64,000 nucleotides of DNA from CBDIDH01 sp965277595 (lineage in GTDB: Bacteria > Planctomycetota > Planctomycetia > Isosphaerales > Isosphaeraceae), in NCBI GenBank assembly GCA_965277595.1, contig CBDIDH010000002.1, forward strand, positions 3,100,001 to 3,164,000, written 5' to 3'. How positions within the stretch are numbered: the first letter of the stretch is position 1; each line of letters starts with the position of its first letter. Positions 43,176 to 50,610 of this stretch are shown piece by piece. The position numbers and the translations under genes are program-made. The notes under the pieces were generated by a model. It searched no databases, was not told the origin of the DNA, and worked only from the letters and a program-made list of their open reading frames with translations.

Positions 43176-44801
43176 ATGATCCCCCTCCGTTTCAAGGGCC
43201 TGACTTCCGTCTGGAGACGGCGTCCTGGATTGATGGCACCCGGCCAGGCACGCCGCGCCTCTCGCCCGCGGTCCGAAATCCTCGAAGGCCGTGCCTTGCC
43301 GGCGAACATCATCGAGTTCCCGGTCCCTACGCCGAACGCCGAAGTCGAGCAGATCACCGCCGGCCCGGACGGAAACCTCTGGTTTACTGAGAAGGGGGAT
43401 GACGACCTGGTGCCCGTGAGGACCGGCGCCATCGGGAAGATCACCCCGTCCGGCTCCATCACCGAGTATACGTTGGCCGCGGGCTCTTCGCCGTTCGGAA
43501 TCACGTCCGCCGACGGAGACCTTTGGTTCACCGACGCGGCGAAAGGGGCGATCGGCCGGGTGACCCCATCCGGCCGGGTCAACGAGGTCGCGATCTCCGC
43601 GTCGTCGGCGAGCGATCAGCCGGAAGGGATCACCCTTGGCCCGGACGGCAACCTGTGGTTCACCGAAAACGGTGGCCACAAGATCGGCGAATTTAGCCCC
43701 GCCGCCGACAAGATGATCGCCGAGTATTCGCTCCCCACGCCCGCCGATCCCATCGGCATCACCGCCGGGCCTGATGGAAACCTCTGGTTCACCGAAGGAG
43801 AAGAGATCGGCCGGATCACGACCGCCGGCCGGATTCTTCCGGCGTTCACTTTTAGCCCGCCGACGATTGGCCTGGGAGGAGGAGGTGCCGTGGCGGCCGA
43901 GGAGATCGTGACGGGACCGGATGGAAACCTCTGGTTCACGACCGCCGGCGCGATTATCCGCATGACGACCAGCGGAACCTTCACGCCATTCACCGTCAAC
44001 AATACCGGCGAATTCTCTAGCCTGGCACTGAACGGTATCACGGTGGGGGCGGACGGCTTGCTCTACTTTGCCAATAGCGGGGCTGGCGAGATCGGCCGGA
44101 TCACGACCGCCGGCGCGATTACCGAGACGGCGATCCCCGGCAGCGCGTTCAGCGAGTATCCGATCGGGATCGCGAAGGGGCCGGACGGCAACGTCTGGTT
44201 CACGGATGCGTCGAATTCGTTCGGCCACGGCACGAATCGGATCGGAGTCTTAAAGCTCGTGACCGCGACACCCACGCCCACGCCCACTCCGACACCGTCC
44301 CCCACTCCGACGCCCACACCAACGCCGACTCCCACACCAACGCCTACACCGAGTCCAACACCCACGCCTACACCGACGGGCCCCATCACGCCGCCCCCGG
44401 CGGCGCCTCCTCTACCCCCCGGCCTGCTGCGAACGCCCCCGAGGATTACTGCGGTGACGGAGACACGCGACCGTCGAACCGGCGCGGAGTACGTCGTCAT
44501 TTCCCTCGACCAGGCGATCAAAGAACCGGCGTTGATGGCTTTTCCCGACTTCCAGTTGATCAACCCCGGCAGCGACCAGACGTTCGGGACACGGGACGAT
44601 GTCGAGCTGCGGATCGGAGGACTATCCTATAATGCTAGCCTGCATACGATCACGCTGGCCATCGGCCCGAAGGCCTTGAAGCATGGGGCGACGGCCCTGC
44701 TGGTGCAGCCGGCGGGCATCGTCAACTCGCTGGGTCAGACGCTCGACGGCAACGGTTCGGGAAGAGCCGGCTCGCACTTCCTCGCGGTCATTGACCTGTA
44801 A
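43176..44801 (+). CDS. Secreted Vgb-like beta-propeller protein (541 aa)
   Basis: A streptogramin-lyase-like (Vgb/NHL) propeller made of repeats with the core GPDGNLWFTE (at least six, residues about 60-355, e.g. ITAGPDGNLWFTE, ITTAGAITE). A Thr-Pro linker of about 45 residues follows, then a beta-sandwich (PRITAVTETRDRRTG...QAIKEPALMAFPDFQLI) typical of planctomycete exoproteins. The N-terminus has the planctomycete sorting pattern RPRSEILEGRALPAN. ATG 43176 follows GGAG by 9 bases. Despite the family name, antibiotic lyase activity is unlikely; a surface-binding role is more plausible. It is the only plus-strand gene in the phage-like region, so it may be cargo. Confidence 0.78.
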   Translation: MIPLRFKGLTSVWRRRPGLMAPGQARRASRPRSEILEGRALPANIIEFPVPTPNAEVEQITAGPDGNLWFTEKGDDDLVPVRTGAIGKITPSGSITEYTLAAGSSPFGITSADGDLWFTDAAKGAIGRVTPSGRVNEVAISASSASDQPEGITLGPDGNLWFTENGGHKIGEFSPAADKMIAEYSLPTPADPIGITAGPDGNLWFTEGEEIGRITTAGRILPAFTFSPPTIGLGGGGAVAAEEIVTGPDGNLWFTTAGAIIRMTTSGTFTPFTVNNTGEFSSLALNGITVGADGLLYFANSGAGEIGRITTAGAITETAIPGSAFSEYPIGIAKGPDGNVWFTDASNSFGHGTNRIGVLKLVTATPTPTPTPTPSPTPTPTPTPTPTPTPTPSPTPTPTPTGPITPPPAAPPLPPGLLRTPPRITAVTETRDRRTGAEYVVISLDQAIKEPALMAFPDFQLINPGSDQTFGTRDDVELRIGGLSYNASLHTITLAIGPKALKHGATALLVQPAGIVNSLGQTLDGNGSGRAGSHFLAVIDL

Positions 44802-44809
44802 GGAAGCGA

Positions 44810-45034
44810 TCACCCTGGATCTTGTCGCGGATGCCCTTGAGCCGTTGCCTGCGCCTTGACGCGATCCGCCCACAGCTTCATGCCGCCGTGCCAGATCATT
44901 GTGGCGCCGATGGCGACGGAGCAAACGCCCATGAAGATCAGCGGAATGTTGGAGTTTTCTCTGTGGCGTTCGGACTCGTAATAGAAGTGCTTGGCGATCG
45001 CCTCGACGTCGCGCAGGTTGCCGCCGGGGATCAT
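44810..45034 (-). CDS. Small membrane protein of the phage region (74 aa)
   Basis: One or two hydrophobic segments (IPLIFMGVCSVAIGATMIWHG, residues about 31-52) after a charged N-terminus and before KLWADRVKAQATAQG. Holin-like or accessory lysis protein is possible by position. It starts with ATGA overlap at the stop of the upstream lipoprotein gene and ends 8 bases from the convergent propeller gene. It is the last gene of the minus-strand lysis/tail operon. Confidence 0.6.
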   Translation of the reverse strand: MIPGGNLRDVEAIAKHFYYESERHRENSNIPLIFMGVCSVAIGATMIWHGGMKLWADRVKAQATAQGHPRQDPG

Positions 45035-45135
45035 ACCCGATCCATCTGGATCGTCGGGCAGTTATGATTGGAGTTGAATTGCACGCATTCCGGCGCGCAG
45101 CCGGTGAGCAAAAACAAAACGAGCACTGCTTTCAT
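45031..45135 (-). CDS. Short lipoprotein (34 aa)
   Basis: MKAVLVLFLLTGCAPECVQ: a lipobox (LLTGC) after a short hydrophobic core, leaving about 22 residues. AAGGAGTC lies 8 bases upstream of the ATG. It is coupled by ATGA to the next gene. Short phage lipoproteins are often outer-membrane spanins or superinfection factors; which applies is unknown. Confidence 0.6.
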   Translation of the reverse strand: MKAVLVLFLLTGCAPECVQFNSNHNCPTIQMDRV

Positions 45136-45171
45136 GACGGGACACGACTCCTTATCGCAAATTCGGGCAAA

Positions 45172-45207
45172 TAAAAAAAGGGCGGCGGAGCCGAAGCCCC
45201 GCCGCCA
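45172..45207 (-). terminator. Rho-independent terminator
   Basis: On the minus strand GGCGGCGGGG, loop CTTCGG, CTCCGCCGCC, then seven T. It lies 23 bases after the stop of the 49-residue gene and should end most transcripts of the operon before the last two small genes. Confidence 0.85.
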
Positions 45208-45229
45208 TTCAAGTTCGTAGGATCGACGG

Positions 45230-45379
45230 TTAGCTTTTGGCCGGCTTGTGGCCGGTCTGCACGGTGGAGTGCGTGCCGCCGGTCGTGGGGTCAACTTTCT
45301 CGACCTCGCCCGGTGCTTTCGGGTTGTGGACGGTGGTCGCGTTGCCGTGATTCTCGGTGGGTTTCTGGGTATTGGTCAT
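45230..45379 (-). CDS. Hydrophilic small phage protein (49 aa)
   Basis: ATG 45379 preceded by GGAAAGG; product MTNTQKPTENHGNATTVHNP continuing with KAPGEVEKVDPTTGG and ending GHKPAKS. It is Thr/Lys/Pro-rich and probably disordered. A terminator follows directly, which supports it as the end of a real transcription unit. No family recognised. Confidence 0.55.
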   Translation of the reverse strand: MTNTQKPTENHGNATTVHNPKAPGEVEKVDPTTGGTHSTVQTGHKPAKS

Positions 45380-45448
45380 GACTGTGCCTTTCCAATTGGG
45401 TTCCGCATTGAGCGGCGGGGAAAATGTAGCAGGCGGCGTGTAAAGATT

Positions 45449-45631
45449 CTATGCGGATTTATCCATCTCGGCATTGATGGCGTCCACCGCTTGCCGTGGC
45501 GAAGGGGCTTCCAGGCAGAGGCCCGATTCCTTGTGGCTGGCGCGGTAGTATTTCGGCCTGTCACCGTCGGTGAAGACTTCAACGGTGAGGTCGCGGGGTT
45601 CGAAGACGTGGGGATTGGCATCTTCGATCAT
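45449..45631 (-). CDS. Small phage protein (60 aa)
   Basis: Starts with ATGA overlap at the stop of the spanin-like lipoprotein gene. The product (MIEDANPHVFEPRDLTVEVF, then PKYYRASHKESGLCLEAPSP, RQAVDAINAEM) is a soluble alpha/beta protein, possibly a small regulator. The longer open frame to 45769 is a shadow. Family unknown. Confidence 0.55.
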   Translation of the reverse strand: MIEDANPHVFEPRDLTVEVFTDGDRPKYYRASHKESGLCLEAPSPRQAVDAINAEMDKSA

Positions 45632-45885
45632 TGGCCGCACGCCTTCTCGATATCGCGTTGCTGCACTCCAAGTTTGTGGAAATAATCGATCGCCGATGGC
45701 GGCGGGGACATATTTTCCAGCCAATCCTTCGTGACGGCGTCGGGATGGACGCTGATGGGGCAGAAGCAATTCGGAGGGGGTGGCGATTCCGCGCAGCTAG
45801 AGGTCGTCAACAGTATGATGCCAGTCCTTAGCAGGCTGGGCCATCTCTTTAGCTTCGTCTCGCGTTTCCTTGATCGCATGCGCAT
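45628..45885 (-). CDS. Rz1-like outer-membrane spanin lipoprotein (85 aa)
   Basis: After a basic N-terminus, LLRTGIILLTTSSC gives a lipobox, followed by a Pro-rich stretch (AESPPPPNCFCPISVHPDA) and SPPPSAIDYFHKLGVQQRDIE. A proline-rich lipoprotein nested in another frame of an upstream small membrane gene is the hallmark of Rz1-type o-spanins, which complete lysis by fusing inner and outer membranes. The first 89 bases overlap the 53-residue gene. Several in-frame Met choices (MRMRSRKRETK) leave the exact start open. Confidence 0.6.
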   Translation of the reverse strand: MRMRSRKRETKLKRWPSLLRTGIILLTTSSCAESPPPPNCFCPISVHPDAVTKDWLENMSPPPSAIDYFHKLGVQQRDIEKACGQ

Positions 45886-45958
45886 CCTCCGCGTCGGGCT
45901 TCTTCCTGAACAGCCACCCGAAGATGGCCGTCAGGATGTTTGATAAGAAGTCGCCCAT
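45797..45958 (-). CDS. Possible inner-membrane spanin (53 aa)
   Basis: ATG 45958 overlaps the previous stop (TAATG). The product begins MGDFLSNILTAIFGWLF, a short hydrophobic helix, then a charged helical segment (RKKPDAEDAHAIKETRDEAKE). The gene overlaps the lipoprotein gene in a different frame, as Rz and Rz1 do. It is shorter than usual i-spanins, so this assignment rests mainly on gene arrangement. Confidence 0.5.
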   Translation of the reverse strand: MGDFLSNILTAIFGWLFRKKPDAEDAHAIKETRDEAKEMAQPAKDWHHTVDDL

Positions 45959-46248
45959 TAGGCGGCGGGTGCCGCGTCAGGCGCCGGTGCCGGTGCGGGC
46001 GCAGGAGCGGCCGAGTCGGGAGCCGGAGCCGGAGTTGGCGTGGGAACAGCCGGGGCCTCAAGCTGATTCTGCACGTCCGTCACCTGAGCGGCCAGGGCGG
46101 AGATGGCATTCAATACGGCGGTGTTGTCCGTGGGGGTTGCGCCCGGAGCGGAAGGGATGGCGGAGACTGCGGTTGCCAGCGAATTGATTGCGGCAGTCTG
46201 TGCGGTTACGAGGGAAAGGATGGACGTTACCTGGCTTTCAATGGTCAT
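45958..46248 (-). CDS. Small Ala/Pro-rich phage protein (96 aa)
   Basis: The N-terminal half is a predicted coiled coil (SQVTSILSLVTAQTAAINSL, NAISALAAQVTDVQNQLEAP), and the C-terminal third is a Pro-Ala-Thr repeat (PTPTPAPAPDSAAPAPAPAP). It resembles small structural or anchoring phage proteins. Its stop shares bases with the start of the next gene. Function unknown. Confidence 0.6.
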   Translation of the reverse strand: MTIESQVTSILSLVTAQTAAINSLATAVSAIPSAPGATPTDNTAVLNAISALAAQVTDVQNQLEAPAVPTPTPAPAPDSAAPAPAPAPAPDAAPAA

Positions 46249-46282
46249 GATTTTTCTCCAAAAATTAAAGTTGATACGCATA

Positions 46283-46615
46283 TTATGCAGAAATTTTCGT
46301 CTTCTCTGCGTTCAGTGAGGCGATGATGGCGGTGATCCCGGCCACCAGGTCGTTGATGATGACCGGTAGCCCCTTCTGGGCGAAAGCGGCGCTCGCGGTC
46401 GTCACCGCGGTCAGCAATTTGACGTTCCATGCGCCGCCGGAAACCTCGGCCGCGGCCACTGAAGTCTGCAATATGGCATAACCGATCGGCGTGAGGTCCG
46501 CCTTCAGCTTGGTCGCCAGCGCGTCCGTCTCGGTAATCAGGTCATTGCGCGCGCCCGTGAATGCAAGCTTCACGTCGGCTTCGTACTTGTGGACAAGATC
46601 GGTGAACTCGCTCAT
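46283..46615 (-). CDS. Phage protein of unknown function (110 aa)
   Basis: Helical protein with an acidic start (MSEFTDLVHKYEADVKLAFT) and a hydrophobic C-terminal part (AFAQKGLPVIINDLVAGITA), which might associate with membrane. The ATG overlaps the stop of the upstream holin-like gene (ATGA). Position between holin-like and spanin-like genes suggests a lysis-cassette role. Confidence 0.6.
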   Translation of the reverse strand: MSEFTDLVHKYEADVKLAFTGARNDLITETDALATKLKADLTPIGYAILQTSVAAAEVSGGAWNVKLLTAVTTASAAFAQKGLPVIINDLVAGITAIIASLNAEKTKISA

Positions 46616-46941
46616 GGGGCTTTCTCCACGGTAACCGCGACGGGCGCGGTGGTTATAACCGGCATTATCGTAGTACGTTTTCGCTCGTTGTAAAGCAGAT
46701 TTATGGTGGCCACCACGCCATGATAGGCGGCAAGGATTTTGGATAACCCGGCGATGGAGGCGAAGATGAGGCCGATCAATACCTGCGCCTGGTCGGTCAG
46801 ATGTTTCACCTGATCGGGAGTGAGGGGATTGCCGGGCGGATAGAAAATAAGAATCAACGCCACGGCAAAGCCGGCAATCGCCTTGATGGTGGATGCCTGC
46901 GTCAAGTTGTCGAGGCTGAATACCGTTCCGAGATTGTGCAT
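46612..46941 (-). CDS. Holin-like membrane protein (109 aa)
   Basis: Two hydrophobic helices (TIKAIAGFAVALILIFYP and VLIGLIFASIAGLSKILAAY) separated by a charged loop, with a short basic segment after (NLLYNERKRTT). Size and topology fit class II holins, which form the membrane lesion that releases endolysin. It lies 106 bases from the endolysin gene. Sequence family not recognised. Confidence 0.6.
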   Translation of the reverse strand: MHNLGTVFSLDNLTQASTIKAIAGFAVALILIFYPPGNPLTPDQVKHLTDQAQVLIGLIFASIAGLSKILAAYHGVVATINLLYNERKRTTIMPVITTAPVAVTVEKAP

Positions 46942-47042
46942 ACCTTATCCGTATCTACGTTATATACCTTGTTCCTGACTTCCCTGGGCTTGGTGATGAT
47001 TGAGCTGCCGTCTTCGAGCAAATAAACGATCTTGCTGGACAC
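46902..47042 (-). CDS. Small ORF after the endolysin (46 aa)
   Basis: GTG 47042 lies 5 bases after the endolysin stop and the frame (SSKIVYLLEDGSSIITKPREV, then NKVYNVDTDKVCTISER) overlaps the start of the holin-like gene by 40 bases. It looks coding and tightly packed in the operon, but has no strong ribosome-binding site. Confidence 0.4.
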   Translation of the reverse strand: MSSKIVYLLEDGSSIITKPREVRNKVYNVDTDKVCTISERYSASTT

Positions 47043-47047
47043 GATTC

Positions 47048-47524
47048 TCAGGAGTTCGTCAGCCAAGGGAGCGCCTCATTCGTCGGTTTGAGAAACAAAT
47101 CGCGTTCCGCCTGTCTCCGCTCCACCAGGTCGGTTAATACCGTCTCCACGCCCTTGACCTTACCGTAAATCCACCTGCCGAACTGGTCCGCGGCCCCCTG
47201 GTAGTCGCTCTCGTCAAGGAGCTTGCCCAGCGTGTCGCAGAGCGGAGCCACGCCGACGTTGAATACGAGGCTGACCAGTGCGGAGAACTGGTTGTCGTTG
47301 AGCGCGACCTTGACGTAATGCTCCACCCAGGTGGACTTGAGCGCGATGTCCTTGGCCAGAATCTCCTCGGCCTCGGGTATCGTGAGCGTGGTGAATCGCT
47401 CGCCAGGGACGATGACGTGGCCGTAACCGATCGTTTTGATGCCGCCCGTGTCGAAATAGGGGCTCAATCGCAGCTGCTCGAACTTCTTAATCAGCGCGAT
47501 CCCCTCGGACGTGACCGTGTTCAT
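47048..47524 (-). CDS. GH24 T4-type lysozyme endolysin (158 aa)
   Basis: Phage lysozyme that cleaves the MurNAc-GlcNAc bond of peptidoglycan. The catalytic triad with T4 spacing, Glu-x8-Asp-x5-Thr, is in KKFEQLRLSPYFDTGGIKT (Glu16, Asp25, Thr31), followed by the usual GYGH. DNQFSALVSLVFNVG and ERRQAERDLFL are conserved C-terminal blocks. ATG 47524 is chosen because it overlaps the upstream stop as ATGA; ATG 47539 adds five residues. No signal peptide, so it needs a holin. Confidence 0.92.
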   Translation of the reverse strand: MNTVTSEGIALIKKFEQLRLSPYFDTGGIKTIGYGHVIVPGERFTTLTIPEAEEILAKDIALKSTWVEHYVKVALNDNQFSALVSLVFNVGVAPLCDTLGKLLDESDYQGAADQFGRWIYGKVKGVETVLTDLVERRQAERDLFLKPTNEALPWLTNS

Positions 47525-47727
47525 CTCAGCGTGTGCCATAAGAATTCCAGGCCGTTCAGGATCAGCGTCGTGCCCAGTGCCGCCATGATGCCCACCTTGA
47601 CGGCGATCTTGGCGACTTCCACCTTCAAGGCGATGATATCCTTGCTGTTGGTTTTCAAATCCCCCTCTATCCGTTCAAGGGTTTTCATGACGAGCAGCTC
47701 AGACCGATTCCAGTCGTTTCCGCTCAT
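47521..47727 (-). CDS. Small holin-like protein with C-terminal TM helix (68 aa)
   Basis: A helical, charged N-terminal part (LLVMKTLERIEGDLKTNSKD, IIALKVEVAKIAVKVG) then one transmembrane segment (IMAALGTTLILNGLEFLW). This layout matches haemolysin XhlA/holin-type lysis accessory proteins. It overlaps the upstream membrane gene by 29 bases and the endolysin by ATGA. Confidence 0.6.
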   Translation of the reverse strand: MSGNDWNRSELLVMKTLERIEGDLKTNSKDIIALKVEVAKIAVKVGIMAALGTTLILNGLEFLWHTLR

Positions 47728-48202
47728 GCCGCGCCCCGAATATGGATTTCAGTTTCCTCACATCTTGGAGCATGAGTTCGTTCCTCTCCACCAGCTCGTA
47801 GGCGTGCGGCATCCGGTCGCTGATCGCCCTGAGCAGCCTGGGCCGCATCACGAACGCCCAGGTGTGGAGCATGAGGATGAAGAGCAGCGTGGCCTGTGCC
47901 TTCCAGACGGGCCACCAGATCTTGATGAGCGGCCAGAAATAGCCGGAGACGGCCGAGAGCAGGAAGATCCACATCAGCGAGGTCATGGCGCGCTTCGCCT
48001 CGGAAGGCTCGAGGGATCGGGATTCCCTGAACCATCTCCAGGCGATGACGATGTAGCCCGCGCCCACGATGGCGCACAGGGACACGATGAAGATCGCCGT
48101 ATCCACGTCTCCGTTGAGGCATTCCATGAGGGTGCGGTAATGGAAATCGCCGCCGGTCGCCCAACTGTAAAATTGTCCTGCTGCATCCGCCAATTGTGTC
48201 AT
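47699..48202 (-). CDS. Phage membrane protein of the lysis cassette (167 aa)
   Basis: Three hydrophobic helices: TAIFIVSLCAIVGAGYIVIA, LMWIFLLSAVSGYFWPLI and QATLLFILMLHTWAFVM, followed by a charged helical tail (YELVERNELMLQDVRKLK). It may be the main holin. It is the first gene after a strong predicted promoter in an AT-rich pocket (48245-48273). Confidence 0.65.
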   Translation of the reverse strand: MTQLADAAGQFYSWATGGDFHYRTLMECLNGDVDTAIFIVSLCAIVGAGYIVIAWRWFRESRSLEPSEAKRAMTSLMWIFLLSAVSGYFWPLIKIWWPVWKAQATLLFILMLHTWAFVMRPRLLRAISDRMPHAYELVERNELMLQDVRKLKSIFGARHERKRLESV

Positions 48203-48244
48203 GAACGATATAAGGAATACATATCATATTTTTCCATAAAAACC

Positions 48245-48273
48245 ATAATAGACTTTTTATACAGACTTGTAAA
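48245..48273 (-). promoter_or_regulatory. Sigma70-like promoter of the lysis cassette
   Basis: On the minus strand TTTACA, 17 bases, TATTAT. It sits in a clearly AT-rich stretch (about 48205-48285) inside GC-rich DNA, 43 bases upstream of the lysis membrane gene. The interval 48203-48396 shows no convincing gene. Confidence 0.6.
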
Positions 48274-48396
48274 TTCAAACGCTCGCCGCGCCGCTGAAAA
48301 TCTCACGCTCGTCGCGTCCTGCCTGGGCGGGAACTCGACGCCTGCCGTGGCGTAATCGAGTTTCGTGAGGCGCAGGCGTAAGCGGCGTGGCGGCAC

Positions 48397-49002
48397 TCAG
48401 AATGTCATCCCGAACCACAAGGGGTCCCCCTTGGCTGTGGTCCCCGCGGTGAAGGTGAACGTGACCTGGCCGCCACCCCCGGACCCGCCGCCGTCCGCCG
48501 AGGCGCCTCCCGCGCCGCCGCCGCCCGGGGCCGTGCCGTTGCCCCCCGTCGAGTAGGCGACGCCCGCACCCCCCGCGCCGCCGCCACCGCCGGGCGCGGA
48601 GCCGCCGCTCCCCCCGACTTTCGTGGTCGTGTTGCCCGAGCCGCCGCTACTGCCGGTGGTGTCGGTGTCGCCCCCGGTCGCCGTTCCGCCACTGCCGCCG
48701 GTCGTGCCGCTGGCGATGCCGCCGCCGTTCGCCGTGAGCGAAAACGTGGTGCAGGTGGTCGCGCTCCCCGCGTTGCCGTTGCCGCTGAAAGAAGACGCCG
48801 CGCCGCCGGCGCCGACGGAGTAGGCGACGAGCTGCCCGCTGGTGACGCTGACGGTCTTCTTGCAGTAGGCGCCGGAGCCGCCGCCTCCTGATGCCGAGGT
48901 GGAGTTGGCGCCGCCGGAGGCGCCGCCGCCCCATAATTCGATGACGAGCGTGCCGGCGCCGGGCGCGGTGTAGTTGCCCGACCCGGACGTGTAGGTCGTC
49001 AC
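48397..49002 (-). CDS. Glycine-rich tail-fibre tip protein (201 aa)
   Basis: The start YTSGSGNYTAPGAGTLVIEL with WGGGASGG is the usual N-terminus of phage glycine-rich fibre-tip domains, which form polyglycine-helix bundles for receptor binding. The middle is Gly/Ser/Thr-rich (GGSGGSAPGGGGGAGGAG) and the end FTFTAGTTAKGDPLWFGMTF. GTG 49002 overlaps the upstream stop. Probably the distal part of the host-recognition apparatus. Confidence 0.7.
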   Translation of the reverse strand: MTTYTSGSGNYTAPGAGTLVIELWGGGASGGANSTSASGGGGSGAYCKKTVSVTSGQLVAYSVGAGGAASSFSGNGNAGSATTCTTFSLTANGGGIASGTTGGSGGTATGGDTDTTGSSGGSGNTTTKVGGSGGSAPGGGGGAGGAGVAYSTGGNGTAPGGGGAGGASADGGGSGGGGQVTFTFTAGTTAKGDPLWFGMTF

Positions 49003-49439
49003 GCGAAGGCGGCCCCGCCCGCGCCGTACCAGTTCGTCCCGTCGTAGATCAAACTGATCACGTCGATCTTGCCGGCCGCCGTCGAGTAGGCCGGGGCCGT
49101 GCCGCCGGCCCATTTGACGCCCGAGAGACTGTAGACGTGCCCTGTGCCGTCCTGCGTCACGATGAGCGTGTACTTGCCCGGGTGCGTCGGCGTCGCCTGC
49201 GTGATCGTCACCGCCCCCGTGATGGTGACGGATTGCAGGTTGCCGTTATCGAGGTTCAAGGCCAGCGAGGTGCCGGAGTTGCCGTTGGAATAGACGGCTT
49301 CTTCCGCCGCCCCGCCACTCTGGTAGATGCCGCCGCTGTGGGTCTGCTTTCCCGACCACGTGTTGGCCGCGTTCAGCAGCGGGATCGACGCGCCGCCGGT
49401 CCCGATAGGATTATTGATCGCGTTGTTGGTGGCCGTCAT
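48999..49439 (-). CDS. Tail fibre/receptor-binding protein (146 aa)
   Basis: N-terminus MTATNNAINNPIGTGG is shared in style with the next upstream fibre gene (MATTQNAINNLL). The rest is beta-rich (LNLDNGNLQSVTITGAVTI, GKYTLIVTQDGTGHVYSLSG), typical of distal fibre domains. It overlaps the glycine-rich gene by 4 bases. Part of a row of small fibre genes. Confidence 0.65.
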   Translation of the reverse strand: MTATNNAINNPIGTGGASIPLLNAANTWSGKQTHSGGIYQSGGAAEEAVYSNGNSGTSLALNLDNGNLQSVTITGAVTITQATPTHPGKYTLIVTQDGTGHVYSLSGVKWAGGTAPAYSTAAGKIDVISLIYDGTNWYGAGGAAFA

Positions 49440-49467
49440 GCCGGTATCCTCACCACGTTCTTTTTCG

Positions 49468-50115
49468 CTATGTCACCGTAAGGTTGCCTTGCGAGGCTTG
49501 CACGACGAACGTCGTATTGGCAACCACGCATTGCACGGTGATGTTGTCGTACTGGTTCTGGCTGGCGATCGAGCCGCCGGTGCCGGTCGTCGTCGTGGCG
49601 TTGCCGAAGTGGATCGTCTGCCCCGCGTTCTGCGCCAGCAGCCAGCCCCCCGCGCCCAGGCCGCCGACGTTGACGACGCTGCCCACCGCGGCGGTGGCGG
49701 GGAGGGTGACGGTGACCAGCGAGGCGTTATTGGCGATGTACGAGTTGTTGACCGCGGCCGCCTGCGACGTGCCGGTGACGACCGTGGCGGCCATCGGCGA
49801 GAACACCGAGGAGGCCACCAGCGTCGTGCCGCTGAAACTCAGGCCCGATCCGAGCGTGATCTCCTCGGGCGCGGCGGCGGAGCCGGTCGGGTTGCCGAGC
49901 AGGCTCGACGCGGCGACGTTCTGGACCTTGGCGTAGGTGACGGCGGAGGCCGCGATGTTAACTGTCGCGACGGCGCCCGAGGCCAGCGTGGTGGCTAACG
50001 AACCGGCGGTGGTGGTGACCGCTCCGGTCAGGGCCGGGAACTGCGCGGCTTGCAGGGTGCCGCTCAGGGCGGTCGTGGATAGAAGGTTATTAATCGCATT
50101 TTGGGTCGTCGCCAT
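49468..50115 (-). CDS. Tail fibre protein (215 aa)
   Basis: Ala/Thr/Ser-rich beta protein with a fibre-like middle (LGSGLSFSGTTLVASSVFSP) and a C-terminal block GAGGWLLAQNAGQTIHFGN ... ASQGNLTVT that recurs in the neighbouring gene at 50128. It begins MATTQNAINNLLSTTALSG. This looks like one module of a duplicated fibre set. Confidence 0.65.
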   Translation of the reverse strand: MATTQNAINNLLSTTALSGTLQAAQFPALTGAVTTTAGSLATTLASGAVATVNIAASAVTYAKVQNVAASSLLGNPTGSAAAPEEITLGSGLSFSGTTLVASSVFSPMAATVVTGTSQAAAVNNSYIANNASLVTVTLPATAAVGSVVNVGGLGAGGWLLAQNAGQTIHFGNATTTTGTGGSIASQNQYDNITVQCVVANTTFVVQASQGNLTVT

Positions 50116-50127
50116 GAATGTTGTCCT

Positions 50128-50610
50128 TTAGGTTACGGTTAAATTTCCTTGCGAGCTCAAGACGGTCCAGTCGGAATTCATGGTGGTGCAGAGCAACTCC
50201 ACGGCGTCGAAGACGCTCTGGCTGGCGAGGCCGCCGGCCGTCCCGGTCGTGGTGTTCTGTGAGCCGAAATGGATCGTCTGACCCGCGTTCTGCGCCAGCA
50301 GCCAGCCCCCCGCGCCTTTCCCCACGACGCGCACCGTGTCGCCGAAATCCGCGGACGGGGGCAGGATCGCGGTGACGCGCGAGGAATTGTTCAGCACGTA
50401 GCCGTTGCCCGAGGCCATCTGCTGCGAGGAACTGGTCACCTCGGACCACCGCAGGCTTGCGCCCGCCGGGCCGGCCGGCCCGGTCGCCCCCTGCGGTCCG
50501 ACGCCCGCCAGCGCCACGGCCACCTGGGTCGGCGTTAAATTGACGGCGATCTGCCCGCCCGCCAGGCTGACGTTGACCGGCGTCGAGGTGAGGCTGACGC
50601 TCAGGGTCAC
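50128..50610 (-). CDS. Tail fibre protein with collagen-like segment (160 aa)
   Basis: The N-terminal beta segment (TLSVSLTSTPVNVSLAGGQI) is followed by a collagen-like stretch GPQGATGPAGPAGA at about 38-51, then NGYVLNNSSRVTAILPPSAD and the block GAGGWLLAQNAGQTIHFGS shared with the gene at 49468. Starts with ATGA overlap at the upstream stop. Collagen-like repeats trimerise phage fibres. Confidence 0.65.
   Translation of the reverse strand: MTLSVSLTSTPVNVSLAGGQIAVNLTPTQVAVALAGVGPQGATGPAGPAGASLRWSEVTSSSQQMASGNGYVLNNSSRVTAILPPSADFGDTVRVVGKGAGGWLLAQNAGQTIHFGSQNTTTGTAGGLASQSVFDAVELLCTTMNSDWTVLSSQGNLTVT

Noticed and set aside
44265..44385. Short direct repeats (CRISPR or VNTR)
   Set aside because: They encode the Thr-Pro linker of the propeller protein in frame; ordinary low-complexity coding DNA.
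43176..44801. Streptogramin resistance gene
   Set aside because: Vgb-like propellers are frequent in planctomycete exoproteins; the Thr-Pro linker, sorting motif and extra C-terminal domain argue against a cytoplasmic antibiotic lyase.
48199..48396. 65-residue minus-strand ORF
   Set aside because: It covers the AT-rich promoter pocket, is Arg-rich at the start and resembles no protein; likely chance.
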